NCBI GenBank assembly: GCA_018380885.1 | Contig: JAGZSY010000051.1 | Location: forward strand, 1 to 21,010 | DNA from: Enterocloster asparagiformis | GTDB lineage: Bacteria > Bacillota > Clostridia > Lachnospirales > Lachnospiraceae | Direction: 5' to 3' | Length of the DNA stretch: 21,010 nt | In this document: positions 1-6,300 of the stretch, one piece after another | Numbering within the stretch: position 1 is the first letter of the stretch | Layout of the letters: every line of letters begins with the position of its first letter | The notes under the pieces: model-generated | What the model was told of the DNA's origin: nothing | The model's database searches: none | The model's input: the letters and a program-made list of their open reading frames with translations, nothing else | Program-made: the position numbers and the translations under genes

Positions 1-345
1 GGCTGGCCGGGTTGCATCGGCTGACCGGGCTGGCCTCCCTGGGGATAGGCTCCTGGCTGGACCGGGCGGCCCGGCTGGCCTCCCTGGCCGTAGGCTCCCG
101 GCTGGCCGGGTTGCATCGGCTGACCAGGCTGACCTCCCTGGGGGTAGGCTCTGGGCTGAACCGGGCGGCCCGGCTGGCCTCCCTGGCCGTAGGCTCCCGG
201 CTGGCCGGGCTGCATCGGCTGACCAGGCTGAACTCCCTGGGGGTAGGCTCCGGGCTGAACCGGGCGGCCCGGCTGGGCTCCCTGACCGTAGGCGCCGGGC
301 TGGCCGGGCTGCATCGGCTGGCCAGGCTGAACTCCCTGGGGATAA
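1..345. repeat. 99-bp tandem repeat array (about 3.5 copies in window)
   Basis: The marker TGCATCGG recurs at 13, 112, 211 and 310, exactly 99 bases apart. Each unit codes on the minus strand for 33 residues alternating a GAYGQG block and a GAYPQG block joined by QPG(Q/R)P. From about 341 to 485 the array degenerates into shorter units; GATAAGCTCC recurs at 341 and 386, a 45-bp step. All steps are multiples of three, so the reading frame is kept. The array continues beyond the left edge. Confidence 0.9.
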
Positions 346-977
346 GCTCCTGGCTGAACCGGCTGCCCAGGCTGGCCTCCCTTGGGATAAGCTCCTGGCT
401 GAACCGGCTGGCCCGGCTGGACTCCCTGGCCGTAAGCTCCCGGCTGGCCAGGCTGAACCGGTTGGCCGCCCTGGTTATAGGCTCCCGCCTGAACGGACTG
501 ACCCGGCTGAGTTTCCTGGCCGTTCACGCTGTTTCCGCCGCCGGCACCGGCACCGTCCGCCTGGGCTTCCTGGCCGTAGCCTCCGGAGCCGCCTGCGCCG
601 TTTCCGCCGCTGGCCCCGCTCCCGCCGCTCTGGCCGGCCGGTTCCGCCTGGGCCTCACCGGCCGCTCCTTGGGCCGCGGGCTCTGCGGACTGCGCGCTCT
701 CATCGGAAGCCTGGGACCGGCCCTCTGCCTCTCCAGCGGGCTGCGCCGTATCCCCGGCGCGCTCCGCCTTCACATCCTCCCCGTCGCCGGGTTCATCCGC
801 TCCGCCGTCGCCGGCCGCGCCCTGATCCATGCTGTATGTCTCCAAAACCGGCGGAACATCGGTCACAACCGGAGGAATCCCGGTCTCCTCCAAAGACGCC
901 TTTGCCTGGCCGTCGTCGGGAGTGCCTTCTCCGGATGTATTCTGGCCGCCGTTCAGTTTATCGTTGTCATAATCCAT
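1..977 (-). CDS. Pro/Gln/Gly-rich tandem-repeat protein (C-terminus outside window)
   Basis: An open minus-strand frame begins at ATG 977-975 and continues without a stop to the window edge, giving about 325 residues of a partial protein. AAGGAGAAAG lies just before the start. Residues 1 to about 105 are acidic and Ala/Gly/Asp/Glu-rich (starting [10 protein letters not shown]), with no signal peptide. A Gly/Ser/Ala linker follows, and from about residue 155 onward the protein is made of [11 protein letters not shown] and GAYPQG motifs. At the DNA level the left 345 bases are a 99-bp tandem repeat (33 residues per unit). I do not recognise the family. Many Lachnospiraceae membrane proteins have a low-complexity cytoplasmic N-terminus of this kind before C-terminal membrane segments, but that part is not visible, so function stays open. 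The opposite strand is also open here, which is a by-product of the repeat composition. Confidence 0.75.
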   Translation of the reverse strand, partial: MDYDNDKLNGGQNTSGEGTPDDGQAKASLEETGIPPVVTDVPPVLETYSMDQGAAGDGGADEPGDGEDVKAERAGDTAQPAGEAEGRSQASDESAQSAEPAAQGAAGEAQAEPAGQSGGSGASGGNGAGGSGGYGQEAQADGAGAGGGNSVNGQETQPGQSVQAGAYNQGGQPVQPGQPGAYGQGVQPGQPVQPGAYPKGGQPGQPVQPGAYPQGVQPGQPMQPGQPGAYGQGAQPGRPVQPGAYPQGVQPGQPMQPGQPGAYGQGGQPGRPVQPRAYPQGGQPGQPMQPGQPGAYGQGGQPGRPVQPGAYPQGGQPGQPMQPGQ

Positions 978-1158
978 CTGAACTTTCTCCTTTCCCTTGC
1001 AGGGCCAAAATCCCTGCGTTCTCCAACACGCCGCCCGCCGGAAATACTGCCTCCGAAAGCCGGCTACAGAAAATGCGCCGCGTTTCCCGCCCCGCAGGCG
1101 GTCTGCCACAGCTGCATCTGTTCCCACCCGGCGAAAAATCTCCTCGCCAAGTGCTCAC
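978..1158 (-). other. Long GC-rich 5' leader of the repeat-protein gene
   Basis: About 175 bases lie between the proposed promoter and the ATG at 977. I find no convincing ORF with a ribosome site. The stretch is GC-rich and contains several possible hairpins; the clearest is GCAGGG/CCCTGC (999-1004 with 1012-1017), just upstream of the ribosome-binding site, where it could affect translation. No known riboswitch was recognised by eye. Confidence 0.4.
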
Positions 1159-1187
1159 AGTATATCATATATGGCAAAAAAATACAA
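1159..1187 (-). promoter_or_regulatory. Promoter for the repeat-protein gene
   Basis: On the minus strand, TTGTAT (1187-1182) and TATACT (1164-1159) are separated by exactly 17 bases, a reasonable sigma-A promoter. The -35 box lies inside the stem of the metQ terminator, so one sequence serves both ends. Confidence 0.5.
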
Positions 1188-1221
1188 TCCGCCCGAATCC
1201 CTCCGGACAGATTGTATTTTT
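1176..1221 (-). terminator. Terminator of the metNIQ operon
   Basis: Twelve-base complementary arms, AAAAATACAATC (1178-1189) and GATTGTATTTTT (1210-1221), enclose a 20-base loop. Read on the minus strand, the hairpin lies 38 bases past the metQ stop and is followed by a T run. The plus-strand reading also ends in T residues, so it could work in both directions. Confidence 0.85.
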
Positions 1222-1258
1222 GAAAGCCTGCCCGGAGGACTCAAATCCGCCCGGCACC

Positions 1259-2179
1259 TTAAAACATGGGAACAACGGCTCCCTCGTATTTATTTTCCAT
1301 GAATTCCTTTACCTCCGGGCTGGTCAGGGCCTCGATCAGCGCCTTGATGTCCTCCCGGTTCTCATCGCCCTCGCGGACAGCCACCACATTGCCGTAGGTC
1401 GTCGCGGCCAGGGAATCGCTGCTCTCGGCAGCCAGCGCGTCGGCAACCTTTAAACCGGACTCGATGGCATAGTTACCGTTGATAACCGCGATGTCGCAGT
1501 CCGCCAGGGAACGCGGAATCTGCGCAGCCTCAAGCTCTACAATATTCAGGTTCTTGGGGTTCTCCACGATCTCGTTGCGGGTGGCCTCCAGGCCTGCGCC
1601 CTCCTTCAGCTTCAACAGCCCCTGGGCCTCCAGAAGCAGCAGCGCTCTGGCCTCGTTGGTCACATCGTTGGGAACCAGCACGGTTGCCTTGTCCGGCAGC
1701 GCGGACAGGTCCGCGGTCTTGCCCGCGTAGATGCCAAAGGGCTCGTAGTGGATCACGCCTGCGCTCACCAGCTTGGTTCCGTTCTGCTCGTTGAAGGAAT
1801 CCAGGTAAGGCTTGTGCTGGAAGTAGTTGGCATCCAGATCCCCGCCGTCCAGGGCCTGGTTGGGGATTACATAGTCGGTGTACTCCTGAATCTGCAGATC
1901 ATATCCCTTGGCCGCCATCACGGTCTTAGCCGCCTCCAGAATCTCCGCGTGGGGCGCAGGGCTGGCACCCACTACGACGGGCTTTAACTCGGCCGCGGTG
2001 GTATTCTCAGCCTCAGCGGCAGTCTCGCTCTCTTTGGACTCCTCCGCAGCAGTGTCGGCCGCTGTATCGGCCGCTGTGGCCGCCGCCGTGGTCTCCTTCG
2101 CGCCGCCTCCGCAGCCTGCCAGTGTTCCCGCCGCCAGCGCCGCTGCCAGCAGCGCCGCTCCAAGTGCTCTCTTCTTCAT
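1259..2179 (-). CDS. metQ: Methionine ABC transporter substrate-binding lipoprotein
   Basis: 306 residues, NlpA/MetQ family. The N-terminus MKKR is followed by an Ala/Leu-rich hydrophobic stretch and a lipobox LAGC with the lipidated Cys at residue 23, so the mature protein is membrane-anchored outside the cell. A Thr/Ala/Glu-rich linker (about 27-65) leads into the binding domain, which starts KPVVVGASPAPHAEIL and contains ALDGGDLDANYFQHKPYL and the family-typical VPNDVTNEARALLLL. It captures methionine (or a close analogue) and delivers it to MetI/MetN. It is the last gene of metN-metI-metQ, 73 bases after metI, with a GAGGAGG ribosome site. Family assignment is firm; D- versus L-methionine preference cannot be read from sequence. 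Confidence 0.95.
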   Translation of the reverse strand: MKKRALGAALLAAALAAGTLAGCGGGAKETTAAATAADTAADTAAEESKESETAAEAENTTAAELKPVVVGASPAPHAEILEAAKTVMAAKGYDLQIQEYTDYVIPNQALDGGDLDANYFQHKPYLDSFNEQNGTKLVSAGVIHYEPFGIYAGKTADLSALPDKATVLVPNDVTNEARALLLLEAQGLLKLKEGAGLEATRNEIVENPKNLNIVELEAAQIPRSLADCDIAVINGNYAIESGLKVADALAAESSDSLAATTYGNVVAVREGDENREDIKALIEALTSPEVKEFMENKYEGAVVPMF

Positions 2180-2252
2180 AATTGTTTCCTCCTCGTTTTT
2201 TAGATTTCCCTCATAGGGTGTGCTTTTATGATCAGCCGGGGCTTTTGGCGCC

Positions 2253-2918
2253 TCAGCGGATTCTCTTGTCGCTCTTTCTGGATGTTCTCATAAATACCTC
2301 CTGGATCAGCTGCACGATGATCACCAGCAGCGCCACAGTCACCAGCATCATGTCGGTCTGGTAACGGTGATAGCCGTAGCGGATGGCGATGTCGCCCAGC
2401 CCGCCCGCGCCCACAGCGCCCGCCATGGCCGAGTAGCCCAGGATCGTGGTGATGGAGATAGCCGCCCCCACCAGCAGGGAGGGCTTGGCTTCCGGCAGCA
2501 GCACCTTCCAGATGATCTGCCAGGTGGATGCCCCCATGGACTGGGCCGCCTCCACCACGCCGGCGTCCACTTCCTTCAGGGAGGACTCCACCATGCGGCC
2601 GATGTAGGGGGCCGCCGCAATAATCAGCGGAACCACCGCCGCGTTGGGGCCGATGATCTTGCCCACCACCAGGCGGGTAAAGGGGATCACCATGATCATC
2701 AGGATCAGAAACGGCACGGAGCGCAGCAGGTTGATCGCCAGGCCCAGCACCTTGTTGAACAGGGGCACAGGCCGGATACCGTCCTTATCCGTCACCATCA
2801 GGGCGATTCCCAGCGGGATGCCAATTAAATAGGAAATAAGGGAGGACATGAACACCATGTAAACGGTCTGCATGGTCCCTTCCTTCAGCATATTGATTGT
2901 CGTCGCGTCAAACTGCAT
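2253..2918 (-). CDS. metI: Methionine ABC transporter permease
   Basis: 221 residues from ATG 2918, close to the usual MetI length of about 217. A six-residue longer form from a TTG at 2936 is possible, but the ATG has GAGGAGG nine bases upstream, within the last codons of metN, and is preferred. Several hydrophobic segments span the protein, and the permease EAA loop is visible as VVEAAQSMGASTWQIIWKVLLPEA (split here by its invariant EAA and G). It forms the membrane channel that pairs with the MetN ATPase. The metN stop ends two bases before this ATG, indicating translational coupling. Confidence 0.95.
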   Translation of the reverse strand: MQFDATTINMLKEGTMQTVYMVFMSSLISYLIGIPLGIALMVTDKDGIRPVPLFNKVLGLAINLLRSVPFLILMIMVIPFTRLVVGKIIGPNAAVVPLIIAAAPYIGRMVESSLKEVDAGVVEAAQSMGASTWQIIWKVLLPEAKPSLLVGAAISITTILGYSAMAGAVGAGGLGDIAIRYGYHRYQTDMMLVTVALLVIIVQLIQEVFMRTSRKSDKRIR

Positions 2919-2919
2919 G

Positions 2920-3948
2920 TCATCGCACCTCCTCAAACGTAACCCTGGCGGTTTTTAAGTAATTCCTGATCCGGTTGGCATCCGCCTCGTCCTCCGGGAG
3001 CTGGATCAGCATCTGGCCCATGGCCTTGCCCTCGATGTCCCTAGTGTCCGCGTGCATGATGTTCACCGGCACCTTGCAGGATAATACCATATTGGAGATA
3101 ATGGGCTCCGAGGACTCGCGGCCGTCGAAAATGATGCGGATCTGGCGGGAGTTGCCGAAATTCACAGCCGGATGTCCGGCCTCGCCCAGGATCAGCTGGC
3201 GGCCGATCTCGGACCTGGGACCGGAAAAGATATCCGAAACCTTTCCCACCTCCGCGATATGGCTGTGGTCGATGATCGCCACCTTGTCGCAGATGGCCTC
3301 GATCACGGCCATCTCGTGGGTGATCACAATCACCGTGACCCCCATCTCCCTGTTGATCCGTTTGAGCAACTGCAAAATGGACTTGGTGGTGTTGGGGTCC
3401 AGGGCGCTGGTGGCTTCGTCGCACAGCAGCACTCTGGGGTTGGTGGCCATGGCCCTGGCGATGGCCACCCTCTGCTTCTGGCCGCCCGACAGCTGGGCCG
3501 GATACGCCTTGGCCCGGTCCTCCAGGCCCACCAGGGCCAAGAGCTCCTCCGCCCGCTTCCTGGCCTCAGCCTTGCCGGTCCCCGCGATCTCCATTGGGAA
3601 GCAGATATTCTGCAGCACATTCCGCTGGGACAGCAGGTTAAACTGCTGGAAAATCATGCCCATGGACTGTCTGGCCAGACGCTTCTGCTTCTCGCTCATG
3701 GCCGACAGGTTTTTGTCCTGAAAAATCACCTTTCCCGAGGTGGGCACCTCCAGGTAATTGATACAGCGCACCAGCGTGCTCTTTCCCGCCCCGGAAAGGC
3801 CGATGATGCCGAAGATTTCCCCACTCATGATCTCCAGGTTGATGTCCTCCAGCGCGGTCACCTTGCCGTTTGCGGTGGAAAACTGTTTTCCCAGGCCCTC
3901 CAGCCGTATAATGGGCTCCCGTTTGTTTCCTTCCATTTTCCCTTCCAT
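2920..3948 (-). CDS. metN: Methionine ABC transporter ATP-binding protein
   Basis: 342 residues, the usual MetN length. It has Walker A GLSGAGKST (50-58), ABC signature LSGGQ (153-157), Walker B VLLCDE with D177/E178, and switch His 211 in ITHEM. The C-terminal part (about 265-342) matches the NIL regulatory domain, which in E. coli MetN binds methionine and inhibits transport when the cell is replete. The start is uncertain: ATG 3948 has an AAAGGA directly against it, while ATG 3936 (residue 5) has GGAAGGG three bases upstream; both are poorly spaced. It is the first structural gene after the Met/Cys leader ORF and its hairpin, so its transcription is probably controlled there. Confidence 0.95.
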   Translation of the reverse strand: MEGKMEGNKREPIIRLEGLGKQFSTANGKVTALEDINLEIMSGEIFGIIGLSGAGKSTLVRCINYLEVPTSGKVIFQDKNLSAMSEKQKRLARQSMGMIFQQFNLLSQRNVLQNICFPMEIAGTGKAEARKRAEELLALVGLEDRAKAYPAQLSGGQKQRVAIARAMATNPRVLLCDEATSALDPNTTKSILQLLKRINREMGVTVIVITHEMAVIEAICDKVAIIDHSHIAEVGKVSDIFSGPRSEIGRQLILGEAGHPAVNFGNSRQIRIIFDGRESSEPIISNMVLSCKVPVNIMHADTRDIEGKAMGQMLIQLPEDEADANRIRNYLKTARVTFEEVR

Positions 3949-3969
3949 TCCTTTCGTATGTCCTGTGAG

Positions 3970-3984
3970 GCCGCTCCCAGCGGC
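3970..3984 (-). other. Small hairpin between the leader terminator and metN
   Basis: GCCGCT-GGG-AGCGGC on the minus strand, a 6-bp stem with a 3-base loop, 22 bases before the first metN ATG. Its 5' half (GCCGC) could instead pair with GCGGC in the 3' arm of the upstream terminator hairpin, so the two structures can exclude each other. Confidence 0.5.
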
Positions 3985-4024
3985 ACAAATAAGGGCCGCA
4001 TGTCTTGTTAAGACTTGCGGCCCT
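3985..4024 (-). terminator. Leader terminator-like hairpin upstream of metN
   Basis: Minus-strand arms AGGGCCGCA and TGCGGCCCT (9 bp) continue after an A-A mismatch into GTCTT/AAGAC (5 bp) with loop AAC, then TTATTTGTG. The stem is strong. The T tail is only moderate, so it could be an attenuator-type terminator with partial readthrough. It lies 68 bases after the stop of the Met-rich leader ORF and before metN. Confidence 0.65.
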
Positions 4025-4092
4025 GAATCTACGCGATTCTATCCAAAGCGACATTGATCAATTCTCACAATCCATACAGATGAAACCCGGAT

Positions 4093-4179
4093 TCAGTTTT
4101 CGGCGCATGCGGATACACAGCACATGTACATGCTGTTCATCATATCCATATTCATCTGCATGGCTCTGAACTGTCTCAT
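4093..4179 (-). CDS. Met/Cys-rich leader peptide of the metNIQ operon
   Basis: A 28-codon ORF from ATG 4179 to TGA 4093, with an excellent ribosome site GGAGGAG at 4189-4183. Met occurs at residues 1, 7, 9, 11, 13, 14, 17 and 19 and Cys at 20, 21 and 25, so 11 of 28 codons specify sulfur amino acids; residues 7-21 read MQMNMDMMNSMYMCC. It is the first ORF after a strong promoter, and a terminator-like hairpin separates it from the methionine transporter genes. By analogy with trp/his/leu leaders, ribosome slowing at Met or Cys codons when charged tRNA is scarce would favour readthrough into metNIQ. The mechanism is inferred; the peptide and its codons are seen. An alternative is a small Cu(I)-binding peptide, since MxM and CC motifs bind copper, but the operon context favours a leader. 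Confidence 0.8.
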   Translation of the reverse strand: MRQFRAMQMNMDMMNSMYMCCVSACAEN

Positions 4180-4237
4180 GGTCTCCTCCGATCCGAATTG
4201 ATATCATAGCGTTTGACTAGGATTTATCTTAGTTAAG

Positions 4238-4266
4238 AAGATACAACGCCTGGCGCTATTTGTCAA
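4238..4266 (-). promoter_or_regulatory. Promoter of the met leader-metNIQ operon
   Basis: A perfect -35 TTGACA (4266-4261), a 17-base spacer and -10 TATCTT (4243-4238) on the minus strand. An A/T-rich stretch directly upstream resembles an UP element. The -35 begins 23 bases after the dipeptidase stop, so the met operon has its own start. TATCTT also forms one arm of a 6-bp inverted repeat with AAGATA (minus strand) at 4230-4225. Confidence 0.8.
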
Positions 4267-4289
4267 GCTTTTTTTCAAAAATGTGCCAT

Positions 4290-5693
4290 TTAGCTGCAGA
4301 GATCCACAATAACCTGGGCAAAGATCTTCGCGCTGACCATCAGCTCGTCGATCACGGCGAACTCGTCCGCCCCGTGCATCCGGTTATCCGTCCCGGGAAG
4401 GGCCGCGCCGAAGGCCACGCCGTTCTTCAGGTCGTGCACGTAGGTGCCGCCGCCCATGGACTCGCAGCCGCCCTTAAGGCCGGTGTACAGCTCGTAGGCC
4501 GCGTTTAAGGTGCGCACAAAATGGGAGTCTCCGTCCACGTAGTGGGGGCTGGTCATGGTCTCGTTGTGCAGGGTGATGCCCTTGGCCGCCATGTTGTCCT
4601 TTATCACCTTCAGCACGTTCTCCTCGTTGGAGCAGATGGGGCAGCGGCTGTCGAACTCGCCGTCCAGGCGCTCGCCGTCCACAGTCAGCATGCTGAACGC
4701 CAGGGTCAGATCGCCGGACAATTCATCGCTCATCTTGACGCCTAAGGATTGGCCGTCGGTCTCGCCGTGGGGCATGAGTCCCAGCAGATTCTTCAGCGCC
4801 TCAACCTGGCCGCAGTCCGCCAGCGGCAGCCTGGTCAGGTAGCAGAGCAGGCCGGTCAGCGCGTTCTTGCCGTCCTGGGGCAGGGAGGCGTGGGCGCCCT
4901 CTCCCACCGCGGTAATGTGCATCCCCGCGGACTCCTCCTCAAACTCGAAGCGGATGCCGGTCTCCCGCTCCACCTGGTCCGCCGCTGCGGTGAGATCGGA
5001 CAGTGAAACGCCTTCCACGACGGCGTGGGCCTTTCCGGGCACCACGTTGGACTTCACTCCGGCGTTAAAGCTCACCAGGCGGGGCAGAGCCTGGGACTGC
5101 TCCCACTCAGCGGTGAAATGGCCGGGCAGGCGGCCCTTCTCAATATTGACCACCGGGAACTCTCCGTCCGGCGAAAAGGTCATGGGCGCTTCCTGCTCCA
5201 CGCTGTAGTAGTGCTCGATGTCGGAGCTGCCGCACTCCTCGTCCGTGCCCAGGATCAGGCGGACGTTTTTCGTCAGGGGGATTCCCAGCTCTTTTACGGC
5301 GCGCATGGCGTACAAGGCCGCCACGGCCGGGCCCTTGTCGTCGGCGGTTCCGCGGCCGAAAAGCTTGCCGTCCTTCTCCACCGGCTCAAAGGGGCCGGTC
5401 ACGGTCCATCCCTCCCCGGCCGGGACCACGTCCAGATGGGCCAGGATATCCAGCTGGGCTTCCTTGTCGTTTAAGTCCGCCGTACCCACGTAGTTGTCAT
5501 AGTTTTTGATGGAAAAGCCGTAGCCCTCGGCCATCTCCAGGGCTGCGTTCAAGGCTGCGAAGGGACCCTCGCCGTAGGGTTTGCCCTCCACATAGGGCAT
5601 CTTCTCGCTGTTGATCCGGCACAGGGCGCAGATGTCGTCCAGCATTTCCTGGCGGTGGCTGTCAATAAACTGTTCGATCTCTTTTTTATACAT
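4290..5693 (-). CDS. pepV: M20-family dipeptidase, PepV/Sapep-like
   Basis: 467 residues, matching the PepV family (about 465-470). Metal and catalytic residues are in place: H86 and D88 in LAHLDVVP, D119 in GRGTADDKGP, the E152/E153 pair in TDEECGSSD, D176 in FSPDGEFPV, and a C-terminal H440 in MHGADEF. It is a cytoplasmic zinc peptidase that cleaves dipeptides with a free N-terminus and so recycles imported or internal peptides. The start is supported by AAGGAGA a few bases upstream. It follows the YqeY gene by 38 bases and may be cotranscribed with it. The methionine operon begins just after it from a separate promoter. The substrate range cannot be told from sequence. Confidence 0.9.
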   Translation of the reverse strand: MYKKEIEQFIDSHRQEMLDDICALCRINSEKMPYVEGKPYGEGPFAALNAALEMAEGYGFSIKNYDNYVGTADLNDKEAQLDILAHLDVVPAGEGWTVTGPFEPVEKDGKLFGRGTADDKGPAVAALYAMRAVKELGIPLTKNVRLILGTDEECGSSDIEHYYSVEQEAPMTFSPDGEFPVVNIEKGRLPGHFTAEWEQSQALPRLVSFNAGVKSNVVPGKAHAVVEGVSLSDLTAAADQVERETGIRFEFEEESAGMHITAVGEGAHASLPQDGKNALTGLLCYLTRLPLADCGQVEALKNLLGLMPHGETDGQSLGVKMSDELSGDLTLAFSMLTVDGERLDGEFDSRCPICSNEENVLKVIKDNMAAKGITLHNETMTSPHYVDGDSHFVRTLNAAYELYTGLKGGCESMGGGTYVHDLKNGVAFGAALPGTDNRMHGADEFAVIDELMVSAKIFAQVIVDLCS

Positions 5694-5731
5694 GGAACTC
5701 TCCTTTTTAAGTGGTTTTATGGGATTGGGGA

Positions 5732-6178
5732 CTATTTCATCATGGAGGCCAGGGTCTCGTTTACAACCTTGCCGTCGGCCTTGCCCTTTACCCGGGGCAT
5801 CAGGGCTTTCATGATCGCGCCTTTGTCCTTAGCCGTGGGGGATTCGATGCCAAGCTCCCCCAGCACCTGGGCGATCACTTCCCGGATCTGGTTCACCGTC
5901 ATGTCCGCAGGGGCGAACTCCTTGTACACGGCCAGGCGGGCCGCGGCCTCGTCGCGGATGTCCTGGCGGTCCGCAGGCGCGGTGTCGAAGGTCTCCTGGG
6001 TCTGCTTGATCTCCTTTTTCACAACCGCGTTGGCCTCGTCCTCTGTCAACGGCTCGCGCTTGTCGATCTCAGCGTTTTTCAGCGCCGACAGCAGCATGGA
6101 CAGAGCGTTTTTGCGGGGTTTATCCTGGGCCTTCATGGCGGCTACCATGGAAGCTCTCACAGATTCGATTTTCGTCAT
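5732..6178 (-). CDS. yqeY: GatB/YqeY domain protein
   Basis: 148 residues covering the whole YqeY family length. The characteristic start MTKIESVRASMVAAMKAQD, the central LSMLLSALKNAEIDKREPLTEDEA and the C-terminal DKGAIMKALMPRVKGKADGK (family-typical G.vM..l....kg.aDg) are present. The fold matches the tail domain of GatB, the subunit of the Glu-tRNA(Gln)/Asp-tRNA(Asn) amidotransferase, which contacts tRNA; what free-standing YqeY does is not well settled. AAAGGAGG precedes the ATG. A GC-rich hairpin (6241-6280) separates it from the upstream prfC; the dipeptidase gene follows closely. Confidence 0.9.
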   Translation of the reverse strand: MTKIESVRASMVAAMKAQDKPRKNALSMLLSALKNAEIDKREPLTEDEANAVVKKEIKQTQETFDTAPADRQDIRDEAAARLAVYKEFAPADMTVNQIREVIAQVLGELGIESPTAKDKGAIMKALMPRVKGKADGKVVNETLASMMK

Positions 6179-6240
6179 AATAGGTAAAACCTCCTTTTTC
6201 TAAAAATAGTCATTCTAACAAAAGTGCGGTTACGCGCAGA

Positions 6241-6280
6241 CGAGGGCGGGCCGGCAAGCGAGCTCACCGGCCCGCCCTCG
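6241..6280 (-). terminator. GC-rich hairpin after prfC
   Basis: Perfect 14-bp arms CGAGGGCGGGCCGG and CCGGCCCGCCCTCG enclose a 12-base loop, starting about 20 bases past the prfC stop. The bases following on the minus strand are not an immediate T run (a CTTTTGTT occurs about 20 bases later), so it may be a leaky terminator or an mRNA-stabilising structure. Confidence 0.6.
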
Positions 6281-6300
6281 GCAGTTCATCCTTGCGCGGT

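Noticed and set aside
1..345. Repeats as a possible CRISPR array
   Set aside because: Units are contiguous 99-bp tandem copies in frame with an ORF. There are no unique spacers and no cas genes.
12..1223. 403-codon plus-strand ORF rich in Leu/Arg/Ser across the repeats
   Set aside because: It is the complement of the repeat-coding frame, with no ribosome site. The minus-strand frame has a good start and a coherent Pro/Gln/Gly repeat protein.
3638..4054. 138-codon minus-strand ORF overlapping the metN start
   Set aside because: It is out of frame with metN, runs through the terminator hairpin and has no family resemblance.
3949..4260. SAM (S-box) riboswitch or Met T-box upstream of metN
   Set aside because: I looked for the SAM-I core and the T-box AGGGTGG-ACCGCG element on the minus strand and saw neither; AGGGCCGCA belongs to the terminator stem. 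A covariance search would settle it.
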